A DNA stretch of 64,000 nucleotides from Candidatus Tumulicola sp. (GTDB taxonomy: Bacteria > Vulcanimicrobiota > Vulcanimicrobiia > Vulcanimicrobiales > Vulcanimicrobiaceae), in NCBI GenBank assembly GCA_036490475.1, contig DASXDT010000006.1, positions 620,001 to 684,000 on the forward strand, written 5' to 3'. Made by a program: the position numbers and the translations under genes. Below are positions 16,722-25,852 of the stretch, piece by piece; the stretch's first letter is position 1, and the number at the start of each line of letters is the position of its first letter. A model generated the notes under the pieces. The model did not search any database, was not told where the DNA came from, and saw only the letters and a program-made list of their open reading frames with translations.

Positions 16722-17255
16722 TTACATGCTCGGATCGGGAAGCGGGCGTCCGGCCGGCCAGGCGACGCAGGGCAGTATTACGATCTGGAGCGTAGACATC
16801 GACGCTCCCGAGACTTGAACCCGGAAAAACTGCGTGTACTTGGTCGCGATCCCGTTGCGCATTTGCGGGGGAAAGGTCGAGATGTTCTGGCCAGGGGCGT
16901 GTGTGATGCTCAGAACCTGGTTGATCTGGTTTGCAGCGGCGCCCGACATGTACTGCTGCGCGCGCTGTCCGAGCCACGTCGAACCGTCGCCGAGCGTGTA
17001 CAGATACCCGATGGTCTCGCCTGGAAGCATCGTCGCGGTTGAGACGACGCGGTCGATACGGACGACCTGCATCGAGCGCTCGATGGGGGGCATCAGCACG
17101 CGCGGAACCGGTCGCGGCGCATCCAAACACGAGCCGCTCTCTAACGTTTGTTGCGAGGGCGACGCCAGTTGGGCTAACAGCGTCTGCGTCGAAGGGGTTT
17201 GTCCCGGCGCGGCCTGTGCGGCGATCAGCGCCGAAAGGATGATCGATGCAAGCAT
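16722..17255 (-). CDS. secreted protein, unknown function
   Basis: 177 aa with a short signal peptide (about 1-16, ALIAAQA). The mature part has a Pro-rich N terminus and no recognised domain; it is rich in Gln, Ser and Thr, with a single Cys at 43 and another near 165. It lies between hsp20-lon and the phosphoesterase array on the same strand but is separated from hsp20 by the CIRCE region. Family not recognised. Confidence 0.6.
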   Translation of the reverse strand: MLASIILSALIAAQAAPGQTPSTQTLLAQLASPSQQTLESGSCLDAPRPVPRVLMPPIERSMQVVRIDRVVSTATMLPGETIGYLYTLGDGSTWLGQRAQQYMSGAAANQINQVLSITHAPGQNISTFPPQMRNGIATKYTQFFRVQVSGASMSTLQIVILPCVAWPAGRPLPDPSM

Positions 17256-17310
17256 GCGAGGGGATTCGCACTAGAGCGCTCCGCTCCCGTTGCCTCCGCG
17301 TGGATTACCG

Positions 17311-18696
17311 CTACTCGCTATCGACCGGCCGCGGGTCGATCGGCTCTCTTTCGAAGTACGTCTCGTCGAACGCCGCCGGTATCGCTGCAAACGGCCGAGG
17401 CGGACGGGAGAAATCGAAGCAATCTCGTTCCGGCGAGATCGCGCGCTTGTCCGAAGCCGCTAAACGCGGCAGGCCGAATTGGTCCTCGACGAACTTTAGA
17501 ATGCTGCCGTGCTCGAACTGGACGTGCGAAACGTACCCTTTCTTGGCGTACGGCGAAATGATAAGCAATGGAATGCGGATACCGAGACCATCGTAGTCGA
17601 CCATCTTTGGCGGAACGTGATCGTACCAGCCACCGTATTCGTCCCAAAAAATAAAGATGGCACTGGAGTCCCAATATTTGGACTTGCCGATCGCATTGAC
17701 GAGCGACGCCACCCAGACGGGACCGTGATCCGACGAACAACCCGCGTGGTCGGAATTGCGGCACGACGGCGTTATCCAGGTTACGGGTGCCAGCTTACCC
17801 GCCTTGATATCCGGGAAAAAACGTCGTGCCGGAGCGACGACGCGATCGCTCCAATCCGGCCCGTATCGAATATGCCGAATCGCACGGTACGCACTCCAAT
17901 AACTGCCGCTTCCCTCTAAACCGGACGTATAGTACTTCCACGACATTCCCGCGGCGTCCAATTCGTCGCCGAGCGTTTGATTGTTGAAGCAACTCGAAAT
18001 AGGCGTTCCGATCGTACGTTGGGCGGTCAGTGTCGGAACGGTGTCGATTGGACCGCCTCCACAGCCCCAGATCGTTTCCGGGAAATTGACCGAAGAACTC
18101 GACTGACCGGCGATGATGTACTGATGCGAGGTAAAGCTCGATGCGTCCAAGTGTGACGTGAACATGCGATCGGCGAAGACGTACTGCTCGCCCATCGAAA
18201 AATACGGCTTCGTCTCGCTGTGCGGGACGAACCCGTACTGCGGATTCGGCGGGCAGCCACGAAGACAGCTCGTGGTTTCCTCGTTGAATCCATCCATCTT
18301 GCAGTCCGTCCCCGGCAGCGTCCCTCGGCCGTCGCACGCTTCGAAAAACGATTGCGAGCTATGGTCGATATCGTACGGAGCAGTTAACGGAACGGGCTGC
18401 AAGCGTATCTTCGTGCCGTCAGTATTGTATCCGTACGGACGCGTATCGGCGCCCGGAAAGCCTTGGAACAGATTATCGACGCTGCGATTCTCCTGAATAA
18501 TAATAATGACGTGTTTGATTTTGCCCGCGGCGCGATCGTCGAGCCCGTTCAGAGCGGCCGTCGCGACCGGAGCGTTGCTTTGCGGCACGACCAATGCGGC
18601 CGATCCGGTGCCGTCTCCACACCGAGCGAGGAGAACGGCACCGGCGGCGAGAGCGAGGGGCGTTGTAATTCGTCGTGTGTTGAACGCTGTCATCAT
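17311..18696 (-). CDS. PF04185 phosphoesterase (acid phosphatase / phospholipase C-like), copy A
   Basis: 461 aa, exported. Catalytic signature QENRSVDNLF (E69, N70; metal ligands in the AcpA/PlcC superfamily) and WDEYGGWYDHVPP with the second acidic metal site. Such enzymes hydrolyse phosphomonoesters or phospholipids outside the cytoplasm; the substrate is not determinable here. The signal region ends LLARC, an unusual lipobox because Arg sits at -1, so lipidation is doubtful in this copy. The start is ATG 18696, where ATGA overlaps copy B's stop; the open frame upstream runs antisense-like through copy B and is not coding. Last gene of the four-copy minus-strand array. Confidence 0.9.
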   Translation of the reverse strand: MMTAFNTRRITTPLALAAGAVLLARCGDGTGSAALVVPQSNAPVATAALNGLDDRAAGKIKHVIIIIQENRSVDNLFQGFPGADTRPYGYNTDGTKIRLQPVPLTAPYDIDHSSQSFFEACDGRGTLPGTDCKMDGFNEETTSCLRGCPPNPQYGFVPHSETKPYFSMGEQYVFADRMFTSHLDASSFTSHQYIIAGQSSSSVNFPETIWGCGGGPIDTVPTLTAQRTIGTPISSCFNNQTLGDELDAAGMSWKYYTSGLEGSGSYWSAYRAIRHIRYGPDWSDRVVAPARRFFPDIKAGKLAPVTWITPSCRNSDHAGCSSDHGPVWVASLVNAIGKSKYWDSSAIFIFWDEYGGWYDHVPPKMVDYDGLGIRIPLLIISPYAKKGYVSHVQFEHGSILKFVEDQFGLPRLAASDKRAISPERDCFDFSRPPRPFAAIPAAFDETYFEREPIDPRPVDSE

Positions 18697-20054
18697 TCCG
18701 TATCCGTTGGGCGAAGGTCGAGTGGTTCGCGCTCGAAATCGTGCCGGCCGAGCGCTGCCGGAATCGTTTGGAACGGCCTGGGAGGGCGCGAGAAATCGAA
18801 GCAATCCTTTTCCGGCGATTTCGCTCGCTCGTCCGATGCCGCAAGGCGGGGCAGTCCAAACTGGTCTTCGACGAATCGAAGAAGGCTGCCGTGCTCGTAT
18901 TGCACGTGCGAAACGTAGCCTTTTTTTGCATACGGAGAAATGACGAGCAACGGGACGCGGATACCGAGGCCATCGTAGTCGACCATCTTCGGAGGGACGT
19001 GGTCGTACCATCCGCCGTATTCATCCCAAAAGACGAAGATCGCGGTCGAGTTCCAATATTTTGAGGTCCCGACCGCGTTGACGAGGGAGGCGACCCACTC
19101 CGGTCCGTGATTCGAGTCGCAATCGGCGTGATCGGAGTTTTCGCACGTCGGCGTCACCCAACTGACTGCAGGCAATTCTGCGTCGTCGATCGCCTTGAAA
19201 AATTTCGTCTGCGGACTTATGACGTTTCTTTTCCAATCGGCTCCGTACCGGATGTGCCGGATCGCTTGATATGCGTTCCACAATTGACCGTTCGCGTCCA
19301 ACGCCGACGTGAAGTATCCCCAAGAAATACCCGCTGCGTCCAGTTCGTCGCCTAGCGTTCGATTATTGAAGCACGGACGAACCGGCGTCCCTTGACGGCG
19401 CCGCATCGTCAACGTCGGAACCGTATCGGTCGAACCACCGCCGCAACCCCACAACGAGCTTGGGAAATCGTCCGACGAGCTAGACTGACCGGCAATGATG
19501 TATTGGTGCGACGTGAAGCTGCTGGCGTCGATATGTGAAGTGAACATGCGGTCGGCGAAAACGTACTGCTCGCCCATTGCGAAGTATGGCTTGGTTTCGC
19601 TGTGCGGGACGTAACCGTATTGAGCGTCCGGTTTGCAGGTGAGGCACATTAACGCTTCTTTGTCGAAGCCGTTCATCCGGCAGTCCGTGCCGGGCATGCT
19701 TCCACTTCCGTTGCACGCTTGCAGAAAGGACTTGAGGCTGTGATCGATATCGTAGCCCGCTTCCAGCGGAACCGGCTGCAGCCGGATCTTGTGATTCTTG
19801 CTATCGTAACCGTACGAACGTGTATCGGCCCCGGGAAAACCGGTGAAAAGGTCGTCGACGCTACGATTTTCCTGAATGATGATAACGACGTGCTTGATTT
19901 TTCCGCTCGCCGGCTGCCGCAAATCGTCGAGACCGCCGATCGCTTGGGCGCCGCCGGCGGAAGATGTTGGGAACGATGCCCCGCTCCATCCGTTACATGC
20001 TGCGAATGACAGAACCAGCGCCGCACCGAAGAAGGGCTTCGAGATTTTCATCAT
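18693..20054 (-). CDS. PF04185 phosphoesterase lipoprotein, copy B
   Basis: 453 aa. Lipobox SFAAC (C20), then QENRSVDDLF (E62, N63) and WDEYGGWYDHVPP. Conserved Cys residues (in NGSGSMPGTDC, CLTC, WGCGGG, PCFNN, TPTCENSDHADC) suggest several disulfides, as expected for an exported enzyme. It overlaps copy C upstream and copy A downstream, each by an ATGA tetranucleotide. Same family function as copy A. Confidence 0.92.
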   Translation of the reverse strand: MMKISKPFFGAALVLSFAACNGWSGASFPTSSAGGAQAIGGLDDLRQPASGKIKHVVIIIQENRSVDDLFTGFPGADTRSYGYDSKNHKIRLQPVPLEAGYDIDHSLKSFLQACNGSGSMPGTDCRMNGFDKEALMCLTCKPDAQYGYVPHSETKPYFAMGEQYVFADRMFTSHIDASSFTSHQYIIAGQSSSSDDFPSSLWGCGGGSTDTVPTLTMRRRQGTPVRPCFNNRTLGDELDAAGISWGYFTSALDANGQLWNAYQAIRHIRYGADWKRNVISPQTKFFKAIDDAELPAVSWVTPTCENSDHADCDSNHGPEWVASLVNAVGTSKYWNSTAIFVFWDEYGGWYDHVPPKMVDYDGLGIRVPLLVISPYAKKGYVSHVQYEHGSLLRFVEDQFGLPRLAASDERAKSPEKDCFDFSRPPRPFQTIPAALGRHDFEREPLDLRPTDTE

Positions 20055-21466
20055 TCTGCGTCCGGAACGCGCCGGTCGAGCGGCTCGTTCTCAAAATACG
20101 TTTTGCCGAACGACGACGGAATCGTCTTAAAGGGGCGGGGCGGCTTTGAAAAATCGAAGCAGTCGGCTTCGGGGGAATTGGCGCGCGTATCCGATGCCGC
20201 TAGGCGCGGGAGGTCGAACTGGTCTTCGACGAACTTCAGAATGCTGCCGTGTTCGAACTGCACGTGAGATACGTAACCGCGCTTCGCATACGGCGAGATA
20301 ATTAATAACGGGACGCGTAGGCCTAAGCCATCGTAATCGAGCATTTTTGGCGCGACGTGATCGTACCAGCCACCGTACTCGTCCCAGAAGACGAAGATCG
20401 CGCTCGACTTCCAATACTTTGACTGACCGATCGCATTGACGAGCGACGCTACCCAGTGCGGACCGTGATTCGACTCACAACCGGCGTGATCGGAATTGTT
20501 ACACGTCGGCGTGACCCAGCTCACGGCGGGAAGCGTTCCTTGGGCGACCGCCTTAAAAAATTTGGTTTGCGGGCTAAACACGTTTCTCTTCCAGTCCGGG
20601 CCGTAGCGAATGTGCCGGATCGCCTGATATGCGTTCCATATACTATCGGCGTTATTGAGGGTCGCCGTGTAATATCCCCACGAGATGCGCGCCGCATCGA
20701 GTTCGTCGCCGAGCGTCTGATTCGTGAAACACGGTTTGATCGGGGTCGATTCGCTGCGCTGCATCGTGAGCGTCGGAACGGTATCGTTCGCGCCGCCGCC
20801 GCAGCCCCACCGCGAGGCCGGAAAATCGACCGAAGAACTGGATTGGCCCGCGATGATGTATTGATGCGATGTGAAGCTGCTGGCATCGATCATCGACGTG
20901 AACATGCGGTCGCCGAATACGTAACTCTCGGCCATGTCGAAATAGGGTTTCGTTTCGCTACGCGGCACGTAACCGTACTGGGGGTTCGGAGGGCAGCCGA
21001 CCAGGCAGCCAACCTTCTCGTTATTGAAGCCGTTCATTTGGCACTTCGTCCCGGGTAGTTTTCCGAGTCCGTTACACGCGGCTAGGAACGACGCTAAACT
21101 ATGATCGATATCGTACGACGACTCGAGTGGCACCGGTTGCAAGGCGATCTTGTTGCCGTTGCTGTCGTAACCGTACGATCGCGTGTCGGCTCCTGGGAGG
21201 CCCGGAAAGAGGTCGTCGACGCTCCGATTTTCTTGCACGATGATGATGACGTGCTGGATCTTTCCGCTTGGTCTATAGCCCGGCCCATCGAGCGATCGCA
21301 TCCCTTTTCCGCCGACATCCGGTAACGACGCTGCGGCGCTCTGGTTGCAGCCAGCCACGAATAGCGACGTTGACAATAACAGGCCGACGGTAATCGTCCT
21401 CTGGACGAACCCGAGCCGATGGAGAAAAATCAAAACAATCCCTTTTGCAAGACGTCGCGCGCGCAT
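20051..21466 (-). CDS. PF04185 phosphoesterase lipoprotein, copy C
   Basis: 471 aa from ATG 21466; TTG 21433 with AAAGGG 6 nt upstream is a strong alternative and would give a conventional 29-residue lipoprotein signal. Lipobox FVAGC (C40 in the long form), QENRSVDDLF (E79, N80), WDEYGGWYDHVAP. Its 5' end lies inside the decayed copy at 21402-21562, so the native start and promoter were probably replaced during a deletion. Downstream overlap ATGA with copy B. Confidence 0.9.
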   Translation of the reverse strand: MRARRLAKGIVLIFLHRLGFVQRTITVGLLLSTSLFVAGCNQSAAASLPDVGGKGMRSLDGPGYRPSGKIQHVIIIVQENRSVDDLFPGLPGADTRSYGYDSNGNKIALQPVPLESSYDIDHSLASFLAACNGLGKLPGTKCQMNGFNNEKVGCLVGCPPNPQYGYVPRSETKPYFDMAESYVFGDRMFTSMIDASSFTSHQYIIAGQSSSSVDFPASRWGCGGGANDTVPTLTMQRSESTPIKPCFTNQTLGDELDAARISWGYYTATLNNADSIWNAYQAIRHIRYGPDWKRNVFSPQTKFFKAVAQGTLPAVSWVTPTCNNSDHAGCESNHGPHWVASLVNAIGQSKYWKSSAIFVFWDEYGGWYDHVAPKMLDYDGLGLRVPLLIISPYAKRGYVSHVQFEHGSILKFVEDQFDLPRLAASDTRANSPEADCFDFSKPPRPFKTIPSSFGKTYFENEPLDRRVPDAE

Positions 21467-21562
21467 GCGACACGGCCAAGCCTTCCAGCCCGATCGACCT
21501 TCTACTTAATGTGGAATGCTCCGCCGGTTCGATTGCGTTGACGAGCGAAGCGACCAAATGCG
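21402..21562 (-). pseudogene. fossil of a sixth PF04185 phosphoesterase
   Basis: On the minus strand the stretch encodes LVASLVNAIE (as in WVASLVNAIG of the intact copies). Then, with about 70 codons missing, it encodes GLEGLAVSHARATSCKRDCFDFSPS (as in GLPRLAASDTRANSPEADCFDFSKP). Order and frame match the C-terminal third of the neighbours, so it is the remnant of a tandem copy after internal deletion. Copy C starts inside it. Confidence 0.75.
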
Positions 21563-21566
21563 CGCT

Positions 21567-22940
21567 CTATTCGGAGTCCGGAATGCGCGGGTCGTTCGGC
21601 TCCTTTTCAAAATATGCTCGCTTGAGTTTGGACTGAATCGGCTCGAACGCTCGAGGTTTCTGCGTGAAATCGAACGCATCTTTTTCGGGCGACGTCGCAC
21701 GCGTATCCGACGCTGCCAACCGAGCTAGTCCGAACTGATCCTCAACGAAACGCAGTATGCTGCCGTGCTCGTATTGGACGTGCGACACGTAGCCTTTCTT
21801 GGCATACGGCGAAATAATCAACAGCGGAACACGTAACCCTAAGCCGTCGTAGTCCAGCATCTTTGGCGCGACGTGATCGTACCAGCCGCCGTATTCGTCC
21901 CAGAAAATAAAAATTGCGCTCGAGTTCCAATACTTGGATTCACCGATTGCGTTGACGAGCGAAGCTACCCAGTGCGGCCCGTGATTCGACCTGCATCCCG
22001 CATGATCGGAGTTTTGACACGTCGGAGTGACCCAGCTTACTGCCGGCAGCGCGCCACCGTCGATGGCTTTGAAGAATTTTGTCGCCGGCCAGTGCACGTT
22101 TTTGTGCCAATCCGGTCCGTAGCGGATGTGATCGATCGCCTGATACGCGTTCCATATATTTCCGTCGCCATTAATCGACGCGGTGTAGTATCCCCACGAA
22201 AGGCCGGCCGTGTCGAGTTCGTCGCCGAGCGTCGTGCTTGGAAAACACGGTTGAATCGTCGGCCCCTCCACTCGCTGCTGGGTGAGCGTCGCAATAGAGT
22301 CGCTCTTTCCGCCGTCGCAGCCCCAAATCGAGGTGGGAAAGTTGACCGACGACTGTGCCTGGCCCGCGATAATGTACTGATGCGAAACGAAGCTGCTGGC
22401 ATCGATCATCGACGTGAACATATGATCGGCCAACACGTATTGTTGCGCCATCGCGAAGTATGGTTTGGTTTCGGAGGCCGGGACGTAACCATACTGCGGA
22501 TTGGGCGGACACTGCGACGGTCCGTGACCGCACGTTACGAGCTCCTTATTGAATCCGTTCATCTGACAATTCGTCCCAGGCAGACTTCCCGTACCGTTGC
22601 AGGCTTCGAGGTACGACTGTAGGCTGTGATCGACGTCCCATGGGGTTTGGAGCTTAATGGGCGTCAGGGCAATCTTTTTTCCAGTACTATCGTAGCCGTA
22701 CGACCGAACGTCGGCGCCCGGATAGCCTTGGAACAAATTGTCGACGCTACGGTTTTCTTGGACGATGATGATGACGTGCTGAATCTTGCTCGATGCGGCT
22801 GCGTGCCGTTCGATGGCGCGAAGATCGGGCAACGCGCCGACCCAGCTCGGCGCTCCTGCGGTCGGAGTGCTGCAGGCCGGCAGCGCGACGGAACAAGACA
22901 GAGCTAGAATTCCCAAACAAGGCAAGCGCATAAAATTCAT
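21567..22940 (-). CDS. PF04185 phosphoesterase lipoprotein, copy D
   Basis: 457 aa. Lipobox ALPAC (C23), QENRSVDNLF (E62, N63), WDEYGGWYDHVAP. First gene of the minus-strand array; it has a unique insertion near residue 150 (CGHGPSQCPPNPQYG). Starts 255 bp from the divergent propeller lipoprotein. The fossil copy separates it from copy C, so coupling is broken here. Confidence 0.92.
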   Translation of the reverse strand: MNFMRLPCLGILALSCSVALPACSTPTAGAPSWVGALPDLRAIERHAAASSKIQHVIIIVQENRSVDNLFQGYPGADVRSYGYDSTGKKIALTPIKLQTPWDVDHSLQSYLEACNGTGSLPGTNCQMNGFNKELVTCGHGPSQCPPNPQYGYVPASETKPYFAMAQQYVLADHMFTSMIDASSFVSHQYIIAGQAQSSVNFPTSIWGCDGGKSDSIATLTQQRVEGPTIQPCFPSTTLGDELDTAGLSWGYYTASINGDGNIWNAYQAIDHIRYGPDWHKNVHWPATKFFKAIDGGALPAVSWVTPTCQNSDHAGCRSNHGPHWVASLVNAIGESKYWNSSAIFIFWDEYGGWYDHVAPKMLDYDGLGLRVPLLIISPYAKKGYVSHVQYEHGSILRFVEDQFGLARLAASDTRATSPEKDAFDFTQKPRAFEPIQSKLKRAYFEKEPNDPRIPDSE

Positions 22941-23195
22941 CTACAATGACCTTCTCGGCGAGGGATCGACACTGACGCGGTCACGCCGCGCCCTCAAAGC
23001 CTACCTTAGGGTTCGCCCTTGGTTTGCTGCGCTTTACGTTTTCTTTACAAATCTCAGGGCCACGATGAAGGTCGTACCCACCCAACCTTCCAAACTCGCG
23101 TCATCGACCTTAGGGTAAGAGCCCTTGGTTGTTTCGGTAACCCTTCGCCCACCCCAAGGCTCGTTTTGACGCCTAGAAAAGGGAAACATTTACCT
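22941..23195. promoter_or_regulatory. divergent intergenic region with a duplicated motif
   Basis: 255 bp between copy D (minus) and the propeller lipoprotein (plus). It holds two near-identical units, CCTTAGGGTTCGCCCTTGGTT (23004-23024) and CCTTAGGGTAAGAGCCCTTGGTT (23108-23130), 104 bp apart, each an imperfect inverted repeat (TTAGGG/GCCCTTGG). The position suggests operator sites for a regulator acting on one or both genes. No convincing -35/-10 pair was fixed by eye. Confidence 0.45.
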
Positions 23196-24260
23196 ATGAA
23201 TATGCCACAATCGGCAAAATATATTTTGGGCGTGGCCGCAGCGGCCGCGCTCCTCGCGGGTTGCAGCAGCGGCGCAACCTCGTCGCTTGCTCCGTCGGGC
23301 GCCCCGGTCGTCGGCGGCGCCAGCAAGCTCATGCACAACGGCCACGTCCTTACGACCTCGATCCTCGACCCGAAGGTCGCGATTCGTAAGAGCGACCTCT
23401 CGAAGTCGCATCCGCTTCACGGCAAGATCGACTCCAGAACAAAGACGTTCTGGATCAGCGATTCCGGCGATAACGTAGTTCAGGTGTACTCCTATCCGTC
23501 GGGCAGCTACATGGGCGCCCTCGCGGCCCCGCCCGAAGGCTTCTCGGAGCCGCAAGGCATGTGCTCGGACAAGAACGGCAACGTGTTCATTGCGAACACG
23601 GAAAACAGCAAGATCGACGAGTACGCTCCCAGCGGCACGTTCACGCAAGCACTGTCGGATCCGGGTGAGTTCCCGGCCGGTTGCGCAGTCGATCCGAAGT
23701 CCGGAACGCTCGCCGTTTCGAACATCATCAGCACCAGCGACTATGCTGGCGGCATCAGCCTGTATGCCAACGCTTCGGGCGCCCCGCAGCAGCTGACCGA
23801 TCCGAACATGTTCGAAGTGTTCTTCATCGGCTACCTCGGCAAGACTGGAAACCTCTACTACAGCGGTTTCGATAACTCGTTCTATGCGGCGATCAGCTCG
23901 TACATCGGCGGCAACTTCGCGCTCCTCCCGATCAGCGGCGCGACGATCGGCTTCCCGGGTACCGTGTCCAACGCTCATAAGACGGGCTCTTTGGCCATCG
24001 GCGACCAAGACACGTTCAGCGGCCCGACCTTCTACCAGGTCGACGCCACCGGCACCGTGAGTGGTTCGACCGTTCTCAGCTGTCCGTCGGGCTACTGCGA
24101 CGTCGTTCAAGCGACGATCAAGGGCACGAAGGTCGTTGCTCCGGATGCCGAATCGCTCGACGCCGGCGTCTATCCGTACCCGGCGGGCGGCGCCGCGCTC
24201 GTCACCGTCAGCGGTTTTGGCCAGCCGATCGGTTCGGCAGTCAGCTCCGTCAAGAACTAA
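23196..24260 (+). CDS. NHL/propeller-like surface lipoprotein (paralogue of 12641-13696)
   Basis: 354 aa from ATG 23196; the open frame upstream is out of family. Lipobox LLAGC (C22 in the numbering from this Met). Blade-like repeats: FWISDSGDNVVQVYSYPSG, VFIANTENSKIDEYAPSG, TLAVSNIISTSDYAGGISLYANASG. The same NDKGNVF-type strands and a GC(S/A)VDPxxGxLAVxN motif occur in the minus-strand paralogue. Codon use is strongly GC-ending, suggesting high expression. It is followed by two terminators. Likely surface-exposed binding protein; function unknown. Confidence 0.8.
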   Translation: MNMPQSAKYILGVAAAAALLAGCSSGATSSLAPSGAPVVGGASKLMHNGHVLTTSILDPKVAIRKSDLSKSHPLHGKIDSRTKTFWISDSGDNVVQVYSYPSGSYMGALAAPPEGFSEPQGMCSDKNGNVFIANTENSKIDEYAPSGTFTQALSDPGEFPAGCAVDPKSGTLAVSNIISTSDYAGGISLYANASGAPQQLTDPNMFEVFFIGYLGKTGNLYYSGFDNSFYAAISSYIGGNFALLPISGATIGFPGTVSNAHKTGSLAIGDQDTFSGPTFYQVDATGTVSGSTVLSCPSGYCDVVQATIKGTKVVAPDAESLDAGVYPYPAGGAALVTVSGFGQPIGSAVSSVKN

Positions 24261-24286
24261 CACTCCGAATCGACCTCGGGTCGACT

Positions 24287-24321
24287 CAAAAGGGGCCCGC
24301 TTCGGCGGGTCCCTTTTCTTT
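24287..24321 (+). terminator. intrinsic terminator after the propeller lipoprotein
   Basis: AAAAGGGGCCCGC - TTCG tetraloop - GCGGGTCCCTTTT followed by CTTTG; one mismatch in a 13-bp stem. 26 nt after the stop codon. Confidence 0.9.
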
Positions 24322-24339
24322 GGGCGTGGCTTCGAATTG

Positions 24340-24372
24340 GCAACGGCTCGCTTGCGCAGGCCGTTGCTTTTT
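24340..24372 (+). terminator. second intrinsic terminator in tandem
   Basis: GCAACGGC (24340-24347) pairs exactly with GCCGTTGC (24360-24367), then TTTTT. It lies 18 nt after the first terminator and 90 nt before copy E; it either backs up the first or attenuates copy E. Confidence 0.75.
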
Positions 24373-24408
24373 ACGTACGCGCCGAACATACTGGAAAGGC
24401 ATGGCCGC

Positions 24409-24444
24409 GACGTACTCGCCTGCTCTGACGTACGCGCCTGCTCT
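24409..24444 (+). repeat. 18-bp tandem direct repeat upstream of copy E
   Basis: Two adjacent units, GACGTACTCGCCTGCTCT and GACGTACGCGCCTGCTCT (one mismatch), ending 17 nt before the copy E ATG; a partial third match (TTACGTACGCGCC) lies at 24371. Helical-turn-like spacing could be an operator. Confidence 0.6.
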
Positions 24445-24461
24445 AAGGGGGGTTCTCGATC

Positions 24462-25802
24462 ATGCGGCCATCGTCGCAACTCACATTCGTCGCCTGCACC
24501 GCGCTGCTGGCCGGCATGCTTTCGGCGTGTTCGTCCAGCCCGACGTCATCGCAAAGTAGTTCGTTTTCGCCTCAGGCGCAACGGTACGCACCGGCCGGAG
24601 CGAATAAAATTCAACACGTGGTCATCATCGTTCAAGAAAACCGAACGATCGACAACCTGTTTCAGGGATATCCAGGTGCCAACACGCAGTCGGAAGGTAA
24701 GAACTCGAAAGGCGAAACGATTAAACTTACGCCGGTCAGCTTAAAGACGCAATATATTATCAATCATTCGGCTGCGGCGATGTTCGACGCGTGCGATGGC
24801 ACCGGAAGTCTTCCCGGAACGAAGTGTAAGATGGACGGCTTCGACAAGGAAGGCTCGTACGGAGGTCCTACCAACCCGGAATACGTCTACGTTCCGCACA
24901 GCGAGTCCAAACCGTATTGGGACATGGCAAAAGAATGGGTGCTCGGAGACGACTTCCACACGTCGCAATTGGACGAAAGCTTTGCGTCGCATCAGTACAT
25001 CATCGCCGGGCAGGCTGCGACGAGCGTCGACGTTCCCGAACCGGGCGAATGGGGTTGCTCTGGAGACGGGCTGGTCGAAACGCTGACGCAGGCCCGCACG
25101 TACGGAGGGAGGCAAACGCCGTGCTTCGATTACACGACGCTGGGTGACGAACTCGATGCTGCCAGCCTCACGTGGCGTTTCTACTCCAGCAAGATCTCGC
25201 AACCAATGGGCGGCTTTTGGTCGGGATATCAAGCCATCAAACATATTCGATACGGCAAAGACTGGGCGAACGTCATCACTCCACAAAAAAGGATCCTTAA
25301 CGACGTGCCTGCCGGCAAACTTGCCAGCGTGACGTGGGTAACCCCGACGTGCGAAGAGTCGGATCACAGTGCGTGTGGCGGCGGCCTCGGACCGGCCTGG
25401 GTAACCTCGGTGGTAAATGCGATCGGCGAAAGCAAGTACTGGGATTCCACCGCGATTTTCGTCTTTTGGGACGACTGGGGTGGCCTCTACGACCACGTGA
25501 AGCCGCCGATGGTCGATTACGATGGACTCGGTTTTCGTACGCCGCTGCTCGTTATCTCACCGTATGCCAAACGCAACTTCGTTTCTAAGGTGCAATACGA
25601 GCACGGCAGCATCTTGAAGTTCACCGAAGATATTTTCGGACTTCCGCGGATGGCAGACTCCGACACGCGCGCGACATCGGTGGCCGGCGACTGCTTCGAC
25701 TTCAACCAGAAACCGCGAACGTTCGTGCCGATTCAAGCTCCGCAGAAGGCAGAGTTCTTTTTGACGCGCGCCGCCGACGAACGGGCACCGGACTACGAAT
25801 AG
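24462..25802 (+). CDS. PF04185 phosphoesterase lipoprotein, copy E
   Basis: 446 aa, the most divergent copy and the only one on the plus strand. Lipobox LSAC (C23). Signature is [10 protein letters not shown] (E59, N60) and the second metal site reads [11 protein letters not shown], so the usual DE is DD. The start is ATG 24462, preceded by AAGGGGGG. No coupling; downstream comes the permease gene after 50 bp. The older-looking divergence suggests it is not part of the recent tandem expansion. Confidence 0.92.
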   Translation: MRPSSQLTFVACTALLAGMLSACSSSPTSSQSSSFSPQAQRYAPAGANKIQHVVIIVQENRTIDNLFQGYPGANTQSEGKNSKGETIKLTPVSLKTQYIINHSAAAMFDACDGTGSLPGTKCKMDGFDKEGSYGGPTNPEYVYVPHSESKPYWDMAKEWVLGDDFHTSQLDESFASHQYIIAGQAATSVDVPEPGEWGCSGDGLVETLTQARTYGGRQTPCFDYTTLGDELDAASLTWRFYSSKISQPMGGFWSGYQAIKHIRYGKDWANVITPQKRILNDVPAGKLASVTWVTPTCEESDHSACGGGLGPAWVTSVVNAIGESKYWDSTAIFVFWDDWGGLYDHVKPPMVDYDGLGFRTPLLVISPYAKRNFVSKVQYEHGSILKFTEDIFGLPRMADSDTRATSVAGDCFDFNQKPRTFVPIQAPQKAEFFLTRAADERAPDYE

Positions 25803-25852
25803 CGGCTCGGCGTGGCAAGGGGGTTCGTCGAGCGGTCACTAAGGCCGCACTC

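Noticed and set aside
18697-19011. 105-residue N-terminal extension of phosphoesterase copy A
   Set aside because: It is an alternative frame of copy B; an ATGA start with a signal peptide exists at 18696.
21273-21557. 94-residue open frame on the minus strand as a separate gene
   Set aside because: Its recognisable half is the fossil phosphoesterase; the rest is an out-of-frame reading of copy C's signal region.
24409-24444. Start of a CRISPR-like array
   Set aside because: Only two adjacent 18-bp units with no spacers; a tandem repeat.
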